A model generated the notes under the pieces. That model was not told the origin of the DNA. It searched no databases and saw nothing but the letters and a program-made list of their open reading frames with translations. DNA of 64,000 nt. Origin: Tritrichomonas musculus. Lineage: Eukaryota; Parabasalia; Tritrichomonadida; Tritrichomonadidae. Positions 35,441-46,500 of this stretch are shown here, in pieces. The DNA lies in assembly GCA_039105265.1 (NCBI GenBank), contig JAPFFF010000048.1:558001-622000 (forward strand). Direction: 5' to 3'. Every line of letters starts with the position of its first letter. The stretch's first letter is position 1. The position numbers and the translations under genes are program-made.

Positions 35441-35469
35441 TTTTATAAAAATAAAACTCCTATATATAA

Positions 35470-35675
35470 TATTTTTCGGGTGTAGAATTCAAAAACTACT
35501 CCATACCTTGGAAATGACATTGGTGGAATAGTGAAAGTAGAGAGTGTGTACTTACGATAGGTTTTTCAGTAGGTATTTGGCCGGGTAGCGAGGCCCAAGC
35601 GAAGGCGTACCTGAGCTTGGTGGCGAAGCGTGTAGGCGGTGGTGAAGAATGAATCCCAGCCTATACTATACTACT
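35470..35675. repeat. Right terminal inverted repeat of element A
   Basis: About 205 bases ending ...CTATACTATACTACT match the reverse complement of 43290-43514 at the left end of B, with a few differences and small length changes. Common cores include CCGGGTAGCGAGGCCCAAGC and CTTACGATAGGT. The first bases of the terminus (AGTAGTATAGTATAGG) share AGTAG with elements C and D. The bases following the end, AATGAT, are host-side. Confidence 0.8.
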
Positions 35676-35818
35676 AATGATATCCACTCATAACATTTTT
35701 ATATAATGAAATGAAAATGAGTTAGGTCACATTAATTTGAAAAACATACGTTGTGTTTTTAATGAACGTTATTTTAAGGTAACCTGATTTTGAATCTTGT
35801 TTGCATACTATTATAATA

Positions 35819-36081
35819 GTATGAATAAAATGTTTATCGATGATTGTTTGTTTAAGTTGTTCTTTGTTTGAATGAGTGGTTATGTTATCTTATCATGATG
35901 TAACAAAACGCACTGGTTATAAAGCTCGTTAGTAATACGGTATGAATAAAATGTTTATCGTTGATTGTTTGTTTAAGTTGTTCTTTGTTTGAGTGAGTGG
36001 TTATGTTATCTTATCATGATGTAACAAAACGCACTGGTTATAAAGCTCGTTAATAATACGGTATGAATAAAATGTTTATCT
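35819..36081. repeat. 121-bp tandem repeat, two units and part of a third
   Basis: Units begin at 35819, 35940 and 36061 with GTATGAATAAAATGTTTATC. The first two are nearly identical for 121 bases; the third diverges after about 20. It lies about 140 bp outside the terminus of A. Confidence 0.9.
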
Positions 36082-36279
36082 TTGTTAGCTTGCACTTATT
36101 TAGTGTAATGGTCTTTGAGTTCCTTTCATAGAAATAAAAAAAAATGATGTTAAAATCTATTATCTTTAGCTTTTAAAACTTTGAACAACTTTGTTTGGTT
36201 TTCCTCTAAATTTTGTTAAAAAAACAATAGCATTTGAGTGATTTTTTACTGTTATTTATCGGCTAGATAATGCCATTTT

Positions 36280-36320
36280 GCAACCTTAAATTTTCATTTG
36301 AAATTTTATTTTTTGACACT

Positions 36321-36351
<31 letters not shown>

Positions 36352-36600
36352 CATCCACCTTTATTTTCAGAAAAAGTGGAAAATTGAGAATGTGCCGTTT
36401 TACACCTACATTATTGAAATGAATTTCTTATTTTCTGACACCCTAAAGATGGCCACGGAGATAAAAATATATATCCTCTGAATTTTTCAAAAAATTGAGA
36501 GCATGCCATTCTATTCCCTTATAATTTTAATGGAATTGGTTGTCAAATCACCGTGGCCACTTAATTGAGAGCGTGGCCACTTATCGACACTACTATATAT
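36280..36600. mobile_element. Partial copy of the TAGTAGTGTC-ended transposon
   Basis: It matches the right part of the element at 41222-42305, for example TTACACCTACATTATTGAAA and the end GTGGCCACTTATCGACACTA. The left end is not recognisable, so this copy is truncated or rearranged. It carries no gene. Confidence 0.7.
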
Positions 36601-37106
36601 TAATTATTAACAAAGGAAAAACTCTTTTGTAAAAAACGTATTTTTATTGAATATTAGTGGGAGGGGATAGAAAAAACGAGTATTTTTATATGAGATCTCA
36701 TAAATATTTGTGAAGGCTTCTAGAAAAAACGTATTTTCTTATTTTGAAATTAGTATTTTAAATATCTCATTAAATAATCATAAACATAAAACACTCTATA
36801 ATTAATATTTGTTTATAAACATAAATACAATTTAACTAAATCGTAAAATTAATGAAACGTCAATACCAGCAAGTTGGAGTTTTTTTTTTTTTTTTTCATA
36901 AAAAAATTGTTAAAATAAAGTCTAAAACAGTCAAAAAAAGTGATAATTATAAAGTCCAAAAATGAAGCCCTATTATTATATATATGTGTATATATTTATA
37001 ATATTTTTATTTCAAAATTCAACACTTTCGTTATCGTTGAATCCCCTATTTTTTATATTCACCAAGATATGGTAAGAATATCATAAAATTTTAAGAGATT
37101 TTTATT

Positions 37107-40100
37107 CTATTCAATTGGCTGGCTAGCCTTTGAATTTTCAATTTCTTTGATTTGATCTTCACCGTCAGAACTCTTTTCATATCTAGACTTGCGTAATTTT
37201 ACTAAATATAAAACAACGATGCCGACAATAACAGCAATGGCAACAACAACTCCTACAACGATGCCGGCAATTGCTCCAATTGAAAGTTTCTTTCTTTCGC
37301 CTGTGCTATTCGATTCATCATCATAAATGGAAGTGGTTCCAGCTTGATGTGATGGATATTCTGTAACAATTTTATCAGTTGCCTGAGATGTTGGCTTTTC
37401 TTGATCAGCTGACTCGGTTGGTTTAGATGTTGGAGCTTTAGTAATGCCTGAAGTAATTTCAGAAGCTTTTCCTACCAGAAGGCTAAGTTTATCTTCTGAA
37501 CACTTAAGATTGTAATTGTCAGCATTTCGAAGTTGAGTCTTTGGCAAGATTGAGTCACAATTTGATTCTGAAGATAAACCATTTATCAAGACATGATAAT
37601 CAATATCATCATCCTTTGTCAATCGTTTCAAGTTTTCCAAAAACATATTAAGATCGACATAAATTGCGTTTGGGGAGAAAGGAGTTTGATCAAGTGAAAT
37701 AGAAGGCCATTTATCTTGACTCTTCGATAAATATACATTAATGTTATCATTCAATTTACAGTTCCTTAGAGTAACAGAAGAACTATCCATTTTTATTGAA
37801 TTTGTAATCTTCAATTGAACATGTGTTGATTCAATTGAAACAGGAACGTTTAATTCTTCTGTTTGAACATTGGGTGTTTCATAATTTCCTGATTGAGCAA
37901 CTGTACAAGAATGATATAAAACAGGAACACCAAAATCGACATTGGACTCTCCATCAAAGGAAAAATTTGTGTTTAATTGAATTGGGCTATTTTCATTCAC
38001 TGCTTCTTGGTGAATGAAAGAAACTTTTTGACAATTTGTGAAACCATAACAGTCAATGAAACTAACTCCTTCATGAGATGAAGGATTATCAACAATTAAA
38101 TCTAGATAATTTTCGAAATGAACGTTAAATTTAATTTCATTATTTGGTATGACTGAATATGTTCCTGAGCTATCAACAAGTTTGATTGTAACTTGATTTG
38201 ATTCAGTTCCAGTTACTGGCTTGACTGTTATATCTGGATGACTATTTTGAGCAACATTAACCTTAATTATATATTCTGAATATTGACCATCTGTAACTAT
38301 ATTACATTCTGCATCACTGCAAAGAAGAATGTTTGGTTCATTTTCAACACCAACTTTTATATCGAAATAGGCAAAGATATGATCTGCATTCACAATGGTG
38401 GAAGAACTTGGATTCTTTTGAATATGTCCAGCAATTCTAACGTTTCCATTTTGTAGAGCAGTAATTTGCAAAGAAGCACTTTTGGCGGTATGATCTTTAA
38501 CTATTGTGAAATCAACAATATTTGGATTGGTTGCTGATTCAATTGCAGAAATGTCATTTGGTTGTGTGTCTGTTGTAACTAAAAACCATTCAATATAACG
38601 CGGATCAAGTACTGTGAGACCTTCTGTTGAAGAATATTTCATATCGATTGAGAAAGTTGTAGTGTCACCTACTTCCATTTGTGTGGTCTTAGCGGTAATA
38701 TCTGTGTTTTGTGGATTGAGTACTTTTATTTCGGTGATATCTGTAACATAATTAATTGATACTCGTGGTTTCATCTGCTTAATTGTATCGAAATTTCCTT
38801 TATAAATTTTTCCCCATTCTTCTGATGTACCACAGAAATATAGATCAAGTTCTAGAGTCGAAAAAAAAGCATTAAATCCAAATTCGGTGACTGTGTTGGG
38901 GATAGATATAATCAAGAGTCCAGAACTCTCGAAAGCTCCTTCCCCAATTAATTTGACTCTATTTGGTACGAAAAGATAGTGGAAGGAATTACAGCTTTGA
39001 AACATTTGAGCACTAATTTTGTCGATTAATGGTGGAAGGGTCACGTCATTAAGGGCCCAACATCCAGAAAACAATGAGTCACCCATTTCTACAATGTGAT
39101 TACTTGGCAAAAATTTGACGGTTGCTAGTTTTTGGTTAAGCGAAAAAGCGCCAGCTTTAACTTCTTTAATGGTGCTTGGTATTGTAACGCCTGTTAAAGC
39201 TACGCACTTAGCAAAAGCACTTTCACCAATAACTTCGCATCCTTCTGGAATTGATACCATCGTTAGCCTTGAACATTGCTGAAAAGCATTGTCTCCAATA
39301 GTTTTTACAGTCTCGGGAATTGAAATGCTGTACATATTAATGCATCGAAAAGCATTTGCACCAACAGATGTGACTCCTGGCGAAATTACAACGGAAATAA
39401 TTTTTTCGGCATAATTTGCCCATGGCGTGTCAAAAGTTGTGAGACCTGTGGAATCAAAATCTGGGCATGCTCCCTGCCCAGAGATAGTGAGCTGACCAGA
39501 GCCGAGAAGTTTCCATGATAATGCGTTGTTGGTTCCAAATTTTCCAGATGCAACTTCTTCTCTTGCAGACGGATCATCAGGAGGAACATATCCTTCAGGG
39601 TAACGTGTAATATGATAATCAGCAAGTTCAACTTCTTCCTTACTAATGATACGGCCCCAGTGTACTGTTTTACAATAATTCCCTTCTGCAAGGACCACAA
39701 CTTCATCGTAAACTTCTACAACAATAACACTATGTGTACCATGCTCAACTCGTAAAATATCTCCTGGCCTCACATCGGAAAAATGAAAATCGCCATAATA
39801 TCTAAGCCGAGCAGGTAATGTGCCAAAGGCTTCATCACTTAGACGGAAAGCAAAAGCTGCACATCCTGTACCGTATGCGGCAATTTCTCCATGAGTTCCA
39901 GTTCCGCCATGCCATTTATAAAGGCCACTGCTAGCATCTGTCCAATATGTTCCCTCTGGAAGTTCGGATTGCATTCCAAGTAATGTTTTAGTAACTTCAG
40001 AAGGAGATGGACAATCTAACTTCAAATTGGTTTTATGCCCTGTGTTGTGATTAGAAGGGTAAAAAAATGCACGACTTTCTTTGGAGTGGGCATAACGATT

Positions 40101-40139
40101 TTGCAAAAAGTAAGTTAGCTGAAACAGAAGAAATATCAT
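37107..40139 (-). CDS. BspA-like leucine-rich-repeat surface protein with N-terminal NlpC/CHAP-like amidase domain
   Basis: The 1010-residue host protein begins with a short hydrophobic stretch (FLLFQLTYF), a possible signal. Residues ~60-180 form a bacterial-type cysteine hydrolase domain: YGTGCAAFAF with Cys93, HGTHSVIVVE with His136, and AEGNY with Asn154, followed by VHWGR and ITRYPEG. Residues ~205-465 are BspA/LRR_5 repeats (VTSVGANAF, VKTIGDNAFQQCSRL, CEVIGESAFAKC). A long beta-rich ectodomain follows, then a transmembrane helix (IAGIVVGVVVAIAVIVGIVV, ~960) and a ~30-residue cytoplasmic tail. The likely role is cell-surface adhesion or peptidoglycan attack at the plasma membrane. An initiator TCATTT lies ten bases upstream of the ATG and a TAAA just after the stop. 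The frame is intact. The amidase part is probably of bacterial origin by transfer. Confidence 0.85.
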   Translation of the reverse strand: MIFLLFQLTYFLQNRYAHSKESRAFFYPSNHNTGHKTNLKLDCPSPSEVTKTLLGMQSELPEGTYWTDASSGLYKWHGGTGTHGEIAAYGTGCAAFAFRLSDEAFGTLPARLRYYGDFHFSDVRPGDILRVEHGTHSVIVVEVYDEVVVLAEGNYCKTVHWGRIISKEEVELADYHITRYPEGYVPPDDPSAREEVASGKFGTNNALSWKLLGSGQLTISGQGACPDFDSTGLTTFDTPWANYAEKIISVVISPGVTSVGANAFRCINMYSISIPETVKTIGDNAFQQCSRLTMVSIPEGCEVIGESAFAKCVALTGVTIPSTIKEVKAGAFSLNQKLATVKFLPSNHIVEMGDSLFSGCWALNDVTLPPLIDKISAQMFQSCNSFHYLFVPNRVKLIGEGAFESSGLLIISIPNTVTEFGFNAFFSTLELDLYFCGTSEEWGKIYKGNFDTIKQMKPRVSINYVTDITEIKVLNPQNTDITAKTTQMEVGDTTTFSIDMKYSSTEGLTVLDPRYIEWFLVTTDTQPNDISAIESATNPNIVDFTIVKDHTAKSASLQITALQNGNVRIAGHIQKNPSSSTIVNADHIFAYFDIKVGVENEPNILLCSDAECNIVTDGQYSEYIIKVNVAQNSHPDITVKPVTGTESNQVTIKLVDSSGTYSVIPNNEIKFNVHFENYLDLIVDNPSSHEGVSFIDCYGFTNCQKVSFIHQEAVNENSPIQLNTNFSFDGESNVDFGVPVLYHSCTVAQSGNYETPNVQTEELNVPVSIESTHVQLKITNSIKMDSSSVTLRNCKLNDNINVYLSKSQDKWPSISLDQTPFSPNAIYVDLNMFLENLKRLTKDDDIDYHVLINGLSSESNCDSILPKTQLRNADNYNLKCSEDKLSLLVGKASEITSGITKAPTSKPTESADQEKPTSQATDKIVTEYPSHQAGTTSIYDDESNSTGERKKLSIGAIAGIVVGVVVAIAVIVGIVVLYLVKLRKSRYEKSSDGEDQIKEIENSKASQPIE

Positions 40140-40145
40140 TTAAGA

Positions 40146-40151
40146 AAATGA
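40146..40151 (-). promoter_or_regulatory. Trichomonas-type initiator of the BspA-like gene
   Basis: On the minus strand this reads TCATTT, matching the trichomonad initiator TCA(+1)YT(A/T), ten bases before the ATG. That is the usual short leader. A MITE begins only about ten bases further upstream. Confidence 0.6.
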
Positions 40152-40161
40152 TATAAATTAC

Positions 40162-40524
40162 AACGGTACTGCGATCGGATGTAAAGTGTCAAAAAATTGA
40201 GAGCAAAATTAAATAACCTGGAAATGCCTAAAAAAATTATATAACAGTTAATTTTATATAATATAAAATCAAATTCTTTAATGAAATTTGGAAGTAAATT
40301 TTCAATTTTATAGACATACCATATGAAAATTTTTTTTTTTAATGGGTAAAATGAGTTTTTCATTCAAATTTAATGAACATAAATCTCCAAATCAAATTAG
40401 AAAATCCTTCCAATATTTTAATAATTTATTATATATAATGTGTTCTATTTATATATTTGGTTTGTTTCGATTATTACAGTTTTTTAAATACTTTTGACAC
40501 TTTACATCCGATCGCAGTACCGTT
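40162..40524. mobile_element. 363-bp MITE with 33-bp perfect TIRs and 8-bp target repeat
   Basis: The ends are perfect inverted repeats beginning AACGGTACTGCGATCGGATG. TAAATTAC flanks both sides (40154-40161 and 40525-40532). An 8-bp duplication is typical of hAT-type transposons, so this is a non-autonomous hAT-like element. It carries no gene and is inserted beside the BspA-like gene's initiator. Confidence 0.9.
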
Positions 40525-40532
40525 TAAATTAC

Positions 40533-41184
40533 TAATTCAATTGAAAAATTAAATATACTTAGATTCTTAAAGTTCGATTTAAAAAATTTTTAAAATACAT
40601 TTATTTCTGTATATGTTTAATATTCTTCATTTCAATTATTAATATATGTCTTATATATGATATATATTGTATTTATTTATTATTATATATCTATAAATTT
40701 ATTTTTTAATAGAATAAATGAATTTGAAAAGTGGACATTGAGTATACCGATTCTCAATTTATTCTGAGCACAATCAAAAGTATTCAAAAATAATAATTTA
40801 TAAAATTATCAAAATATAGCTATAACAAGAATTTTTTACTTAGAAATTCGTATTTATATTTTAATATAAATAATTTATAATTAATAAAAATATAAATTAT
40901 GCTATAAAATTTATAAATCATGAAATATTTCCAAAATACATATTTGTGTTGGATTCAATTCTCTTTTTTCATAGCATTTAATTTTTTGAGATGAACATGT
41001 TCAACATTCACTTTTTAATTGAATTTTTTTCAATGCAGAAAAATTTTCAAGCAAATAGAATGGAGACAAAAAAAAGGTAGACTCAAAAAAAAGACAAAAT
41101 CAGCAGGCCATTTATCTATTCAAAATTGATCAATAGAATTTGGTAAAAAAACAATACCCGTATAACCATTTATCTATTGAAAAT

Positions 41185-41221
<37 letters not shown>
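40533..41221. other. AT-rich intergenic DNA
   Basis: I see nothing gene-like. It ends in a long (AT)n run that abuts the next transposon. Confidence 0.6.
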
Positions 41222-41226
<5 letters not shown>

Positions 41227-42305
41227 GTGTCTATAAGTGGACACGCTCTCAATTAAGTGGCCACGGTGTCAGATTAATTCAAAAAGTTTATATAAGATTT
41301 TAATTCAAAAAGATTTAAAAATGAAAAATAAAATAGCAAAAATATACAATTTCTATCAATATTCGTGATTAACTAATAATAATTAGAGATCAATTAACTT
41401 ATATATTAATCTTTTACATTGTATAATCAAGAATCAATATCTTAATTTTTACTAATACAATCAAAACAAAATCAGCAAAACAAAAGTTTGATCTAACTTA
41501 TCATTATTTCTTTCTAATCTTTTAGATCGATATTTAGTAATTATTAGAAGGTAATGTTTCTTTGAATCAGGATAAGACCATCCAAATGAAAGCATTAGTT
41601 GGATTTAATGATTTGTTTTGTTGATTTTCTTGATAGCGCTAGTAAAAAATAAGATCCTGAATAAGTTTAAAAGCGATATTAGAGAATAAAGCTGCTGCTT
41701 TTCAGTAAATAAATGTAGGTATCAAATTGATGCTGAGAAAAGCATCAGCAATTTATTTTTGGAATGTCGATATAGCGAACGTAAGAAGGCAGGGACTAGA
41801 TGATGCTGAGTTATGATTTCATAAATGCAGATAATTTTTGAGAAGAAAATAGTGGTTACTCATTGAATTTTATTGATCTTTTTATTCAAATAAACGGCAC
41901 CATAATACCGTTTTATACCACAATTATTTGAGTGGATTTTGATTTTTTTGACACCACTATTTTTACAATAAAATTATTTGAGTGGATTTTGAATTTTATT
42001 GTAAAAAATTTGCAAAAAATGTTGATTTTTTTTTGTTTTTAAGTTAAAAACGAATTTTTGCATCCACATTTTTCTTAAGAAAAAGTAGGAAATTGGAGTG
42101 TGCCATTTTACACCTACATTATTGAAATGAATTTCTTATTTTCTGACACCTTAAAGATGGCCACGGGAATAAAAATATATATCCTTTGAATTTTTTACAA
42201 AATTGAGAGCATGCCATTCTATTCCCTAATAATTTTAGTGGAGTTGATTGTCAAATCACCGTGGCCACTTAATTGAGAGCGTGGCCACTTATCGACACTA
42301 CTATA
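41222..42305. mobile_element. ~1.08-kb inverted-repeat transposon with TAGTAGTGTC ends, non-autonomous
   Basis: Terminal inverted repeats of about 47 bases have two mismatches, beginning TAGTAGTGTC and including CACGCTCTCAATTAAGTGGC. TATA flanks both ends, compatible with a TA target as in Tc1/mariner elements, but the AT-rich surroundings make that uncertain. It has no coding region. A truncated copy lies at 36280-36600. Confidence 0.75.
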
Positions 42306-43289
42306 TATTTATTATTGTAAAAATTTTTGAATTACTTCATTGCACTTATTTTTCCAAATTAAAAATATGTTTTAATAATTATATATACGTCCAATATGAA
42401 ATATCAAAATTAAAAATAAGAAAAATATGAAATTAAAATGGAAATCTAAAAATAATTTTCTCATTACCTAACAGTTAATGCAATTTTATTATTATATTTT
42501 AATTTATAATAGTATCTTGATATATTAATAATATAAAATAATATGCTATCTAATAAAAATATAAAGTTATACTTATTTATAAATTAACTGTCATTATAAC
42601 TTTTTGAGCATCACATTCAATTATTTTGTTAGAGTAATTATAAAAACCTTATACTTCTCTCAATTTACCGAGTGCTGAATTTTATTTCGTGGTAACGGTC
42701 GCCATAAATTGAGATAAATATTGAATTTAGTAAAATAATTAATTCAAATGCTTTCAATTTTTTTGAATTAATATGTATAAAATGTAACCATATTTATCAT
42801 TTTTAACAGAAATTTCGCTGTATCATTGATTTAACTGCATATATATCTGGTCATTTGCATTATACACTCGATGTATGCTACTATAAACTATGTTTAAAGA
42901 CTTTTTATCCCAGGTACTCAATAATCATTTGATTGATATGCAACGAATATCCTGTAATATTATTATTTTTTGTAGAAAATCATGCCACAAGATATATATA
43001 AATATACTTACATTCAAAAAAATGCATACTACTACCAGTCTAACAGATACGTTAAAATTATTTAATGAAATATCTCAAGTTCTAAAGGAATTAAACTTAT
43101 AATATGGAGGTGATACAAAGCTTACTATTGATATAGATTTTATTTATGTCATTTATTCGCAGGGTGGATTTGAATTGTATACATAAATATATATTTAAAA
43201 TATATATAAGAACCACAATAGGAATCAGTTAGGTTTGTTTTTTGACATTTATCAGGAATTGCTAGCATTAAGAATCAGCAATCTTTGAC
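42306..43289. other. AT-rich intergenic DNA before element B
   Basis: It holds a 40-bp repeat at 42665-42704 that returns inverted at 47815-47854. Short open frames here are AT-rich with no coding character. Confidence 0.5.
42665..42704. repeat. Inverted repeat flanking element B, left copy
   Basis: It includes TGAATTTTATTTCGTGGTAA and CGGTCGCCA and is matched in inverted orientation at 47815-47854 with only a few differences. CCTTATACT occurs nearby on both outer sides (42647 and 47855). It may be the TIR of an older transposon into which B inserted, or two unrelated solo copies. Confidence 0.6.
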
Positions 43290-43514
43290 AGTAGTATAGT
43301 ATAGGCGGTGTCTCATACTTCGCCACCGCCTACACTGCTCGCCACCAAGCTCAGGTACACCTTCGCTTGGGCCTCGCTACCCGGCCAAATACCCTCTGAA
43401 AACCTATCGTAAGTACACACTCTCTACTTTCACTATTCCCCAATGTCATTTCCAAGGTATGGAGTGGTTTTTGAGCTTTCTAATGGTGTTTTTTGAATTC
43501 TACACCCGAAAAAA
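43290..43514. repeat. Left terminal inverted repeat of element B
   Basis: It is the inverted match of A's right terminus, with shared cores GCTTGGGCCTCGCTACCCGG and AACCTATCGTAAGTACACAC. One short extra segment occurs in B near 43475. The six bases before the end are TTTGAC. Confidence 0.8.
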
Positions 43515-43535
43515 TATCTATCAACTTTTTGTATT

Positions 43536-46500
43536 TCACAGTAATGTATGTATTTCATTCTTAGTGTTATCTTCAGCTAAGATACCATTTGATGTAAAGA
43601 ATGTCGTATTAATCAATATGAAATTAGTTGTTGGATTGACCATTAAATTGCTACTACTTAATGGAAATTCATTATTATTTAACCAGATCTTATTTGGTTC
43701 GCATTGATATTCATACTTAGGAGTATTATTAACATTGAATGATATATTGATTTTGATTTCTTCTTCACTGGTAACATTATCTTTGGTTTCATTATAATTC
43801 AAATAGAGTGCTCCCTCATATGCATCAAGTTGTTTTTCGAATTGATAACGAATGCTATTACTATTCGGTACGCTGAATGTGTACTTAATTAGTGTTAATT
43901 TATTCACTAACGCGTCTAACCTAGCTTTTAATGATTCATTCTCATGTTGTAGGTTTAATATCTGACTGTTCATTGTTACGATTTTAGTAACATTATCACC
44001 TACTAACTTGGCTAGATCTTGATGAGATTTAATATAATTATTTAATTTTGTCTTCAGTTCATCATTTTCACTTTTCAATGCATAATTGGTCAAATCAACA
44101 GGTTCAGGAATCTCACTTTTCAATGCTATTTTATCTTGCTTCAATATTTTTTCCGCTAATATTAATTTGGTATCAAAATATTCTGTCCCGTTTTCGATAT
44201 AAAAGCACTGACCATTTATATCACTTTTATAATAAGTTAAGTAATAAGTTGTTCCATCAATATCAAAATCTATATTAACATCTCCATCTTCAGTGATAAC
44301 ACCATTATAATCAAACAAATAATCAAACTCTTTTACAAAGCCATCGTTATTTGAAATTGTTCCAACAAGACGAGTTCCACTATTCAATTTTATTTTGACT
44401 TCCCACGTTCCTGAACTATCTTGTACATTTTCAAATGGCACTTCAATAGATTCTTTGTATATCAAATCATTTTTGCTTCGATATTTATTATCCGCTTCCT
44501 CTTTCGTATACAGGTTATCCATGTTTACCATATTATTTTTTAATTCATCTAATGCTTCATTTACTTCATCAACAGTTGGGAATTCATTTAAAGTCGTAGC
44601 TAGAGCTGTATCATTCTTTTCTATCTGCTCATGTAATGTATCTATCTTCTTATGTAAAGCATCTATATCACAAGTATAGGCTAAATCATTTGGGGTAAAT
44701 TCCATTCTTCTTTTTGCTGTATTTTCTTTAATCTGTATTCCACCAACCCTATGTTTATTTGGGTTTGATATAACAAATGTTTTGTCATTCATAGTGCAGC
44801 GAGGAAAATCATTTGTTCCTTGGTAATTAATTGTTCCACCAGTAATAATAATAGTAACTATATTCTCTTCATAATCAACATCATTGTATTCACTAACTTT
44901 TTGCACCAAAAATCGTGCTTTGATTGTTCCATCTGTGATAACATCTTCTGCTTCCAAATGGACCTCGCCATTGACATATTTACCAACAATATCTATTATG
45001 TCATCTCTAACCAAATCTGTCTTTTGAACTACTTCATCCAATGTAGGGTAATAACCAAACTCCGCCTCTAGCTCATTAACCTTCTAGGCGAGTAATTTAA
45101 ATGCAGGCTTGAGGGATTCCCTGAACATATTGCTAATATCCATGGCACCACTTAATGTTAAGGTTCCTGTATCAGGGTTATCATTCTCATCTGTATAAGG
45201 TAATTCATCTAGTTGTTTATATTCTTCCTCACACCAGGTTATTATTGGAGTAATATCTTTTGTGATAGACCTAGCGACTGTCTCAGACATGAAATTAATA
45301 GCATTTCTAACTATATCGCTCAATCCTTTTGTTGATTTACGTGAGAACAATCTTTTAAGGAATCCTCCCCCATTCCCAGTTGCAAAACTAATACCTTCTG
45401 GAGCTAATTGCATACCTATAGAACCTATTGAACCTACTGTACCTGCGACACCAAATGCTAAAGCAGTCCATGAAACAATTCTTAAATTATCAACATCTTC
45501 TTCTAGATGCTGAGTTACTGTTTCTGTTCTTGATACTCTTCCTTTTAGGCTTTCTATTGTTGTGTTCATTTCTTGGACATCATAGCTAATCACATCTACA
45601 TTGTTAGTTACCATATTTAAATCACTTCTCATGGTTGTAATATTATCAGCAGTAATGATTTTGGAACTAGTGATGTTGTAATCTGTATACAAGGTAGTTG
45701 CTGCATTAGGATTGGGATACACTTCATAAAATTGTTGTCTAATAATATATTCGAAGGGGTTAGTAGTAGGGTCCCAATTAACTTCATCTATCGGGTCAAC
45801 ATATTCATCAAACAAATAGATTTTAATATTTCGTGAGTCATTAGGGGTTGATGAAACATAACAATATTCTACCTGTTCACAAGAATCTAATAGGCCATGA
45901 ATAAAATACCATTTCTTATCACTCTTGGGGTCAAATATTTTTCCAGTTGGTCTCATTGAGAATCTGTTTGCCTTTATTTCTCCATCTAAAGTTATATCAA
46001 GATATAATTCTTCTACAAGATTAATATCTAAATCACTTCCTGTACCATTTGTCTTATAGCATCTTATGGCTTCAATATCATATCCATAAATATTTATTCC
46101 CCATTACTGGTTTGATAGCCTAATCCATATTTGGAAAAGTCTTCTATCTCACCCGTCTTTAGTTTTAGTTTGTTCTCTACTTTACACTTTCCACCATGTA
46201 TCATATAATGTAAGAGGTTATCTATAGAATAGTCATCTGGTTTTTTAATTAACATAATATTTCTTTCACTTCTCTTGATTCTAATATATGTTCCATCTTC
46301 TCCATATTCATTCTCCTTATTCAAAGCATTTTTCATTTTTCCATTAATGTTTCCTTGAATATTATCTCCTACCCATTTTGTTCCATTCCATGTTAAGAAC
46401 CATTTATTACCAAAACAGTATTCATTAAATTTAAACTCCAAGCCAGTAGGTATATTATAATTATCATCTATGTTCCATTGTAGTAGCCAATACTTTTTAT

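Larger units (their letters stand above)
3369..35675. mobile_element. Polinton/Maverick element A, right-hand part, interrupted by element D (fossil)
   Basis: About 9.5 kb of A-family sequence lies in two blocks, 3369-9142 and 31920-35675, separated by the insertion of D. The right terminus carries a roughly 205-bp repeat that reappears, inverted, at the start of B. Genes run leftward from that terminus: possible penton gene, integrase, ATPase, two pVI-like genes, a 175-residue protein, major capsid, HNH endonuclease, unknown small genes, and the 186- and 85-residue conserved genes. PolB and fibre genes are not in this part. It is broken, with about three or four breaks including the D insertion, and is clearly older than D. 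Confidence 0.8.
35676..37106. other. Host intergenic DNA with repeats, no gene seen
   Basis: It is AT-rich, with long T runs near 36330 and 36885. It contains the 121-bp tandem repeat and a partial copy of an inverted-repeat transposon (listed separately). I see no coding region. Confidence 0.6.

Noticed and set aside
42890-43102. 70-codon plus-strand frame before element B
   Set aside because: It has AT-rich composition and no supporting start signal or domain.
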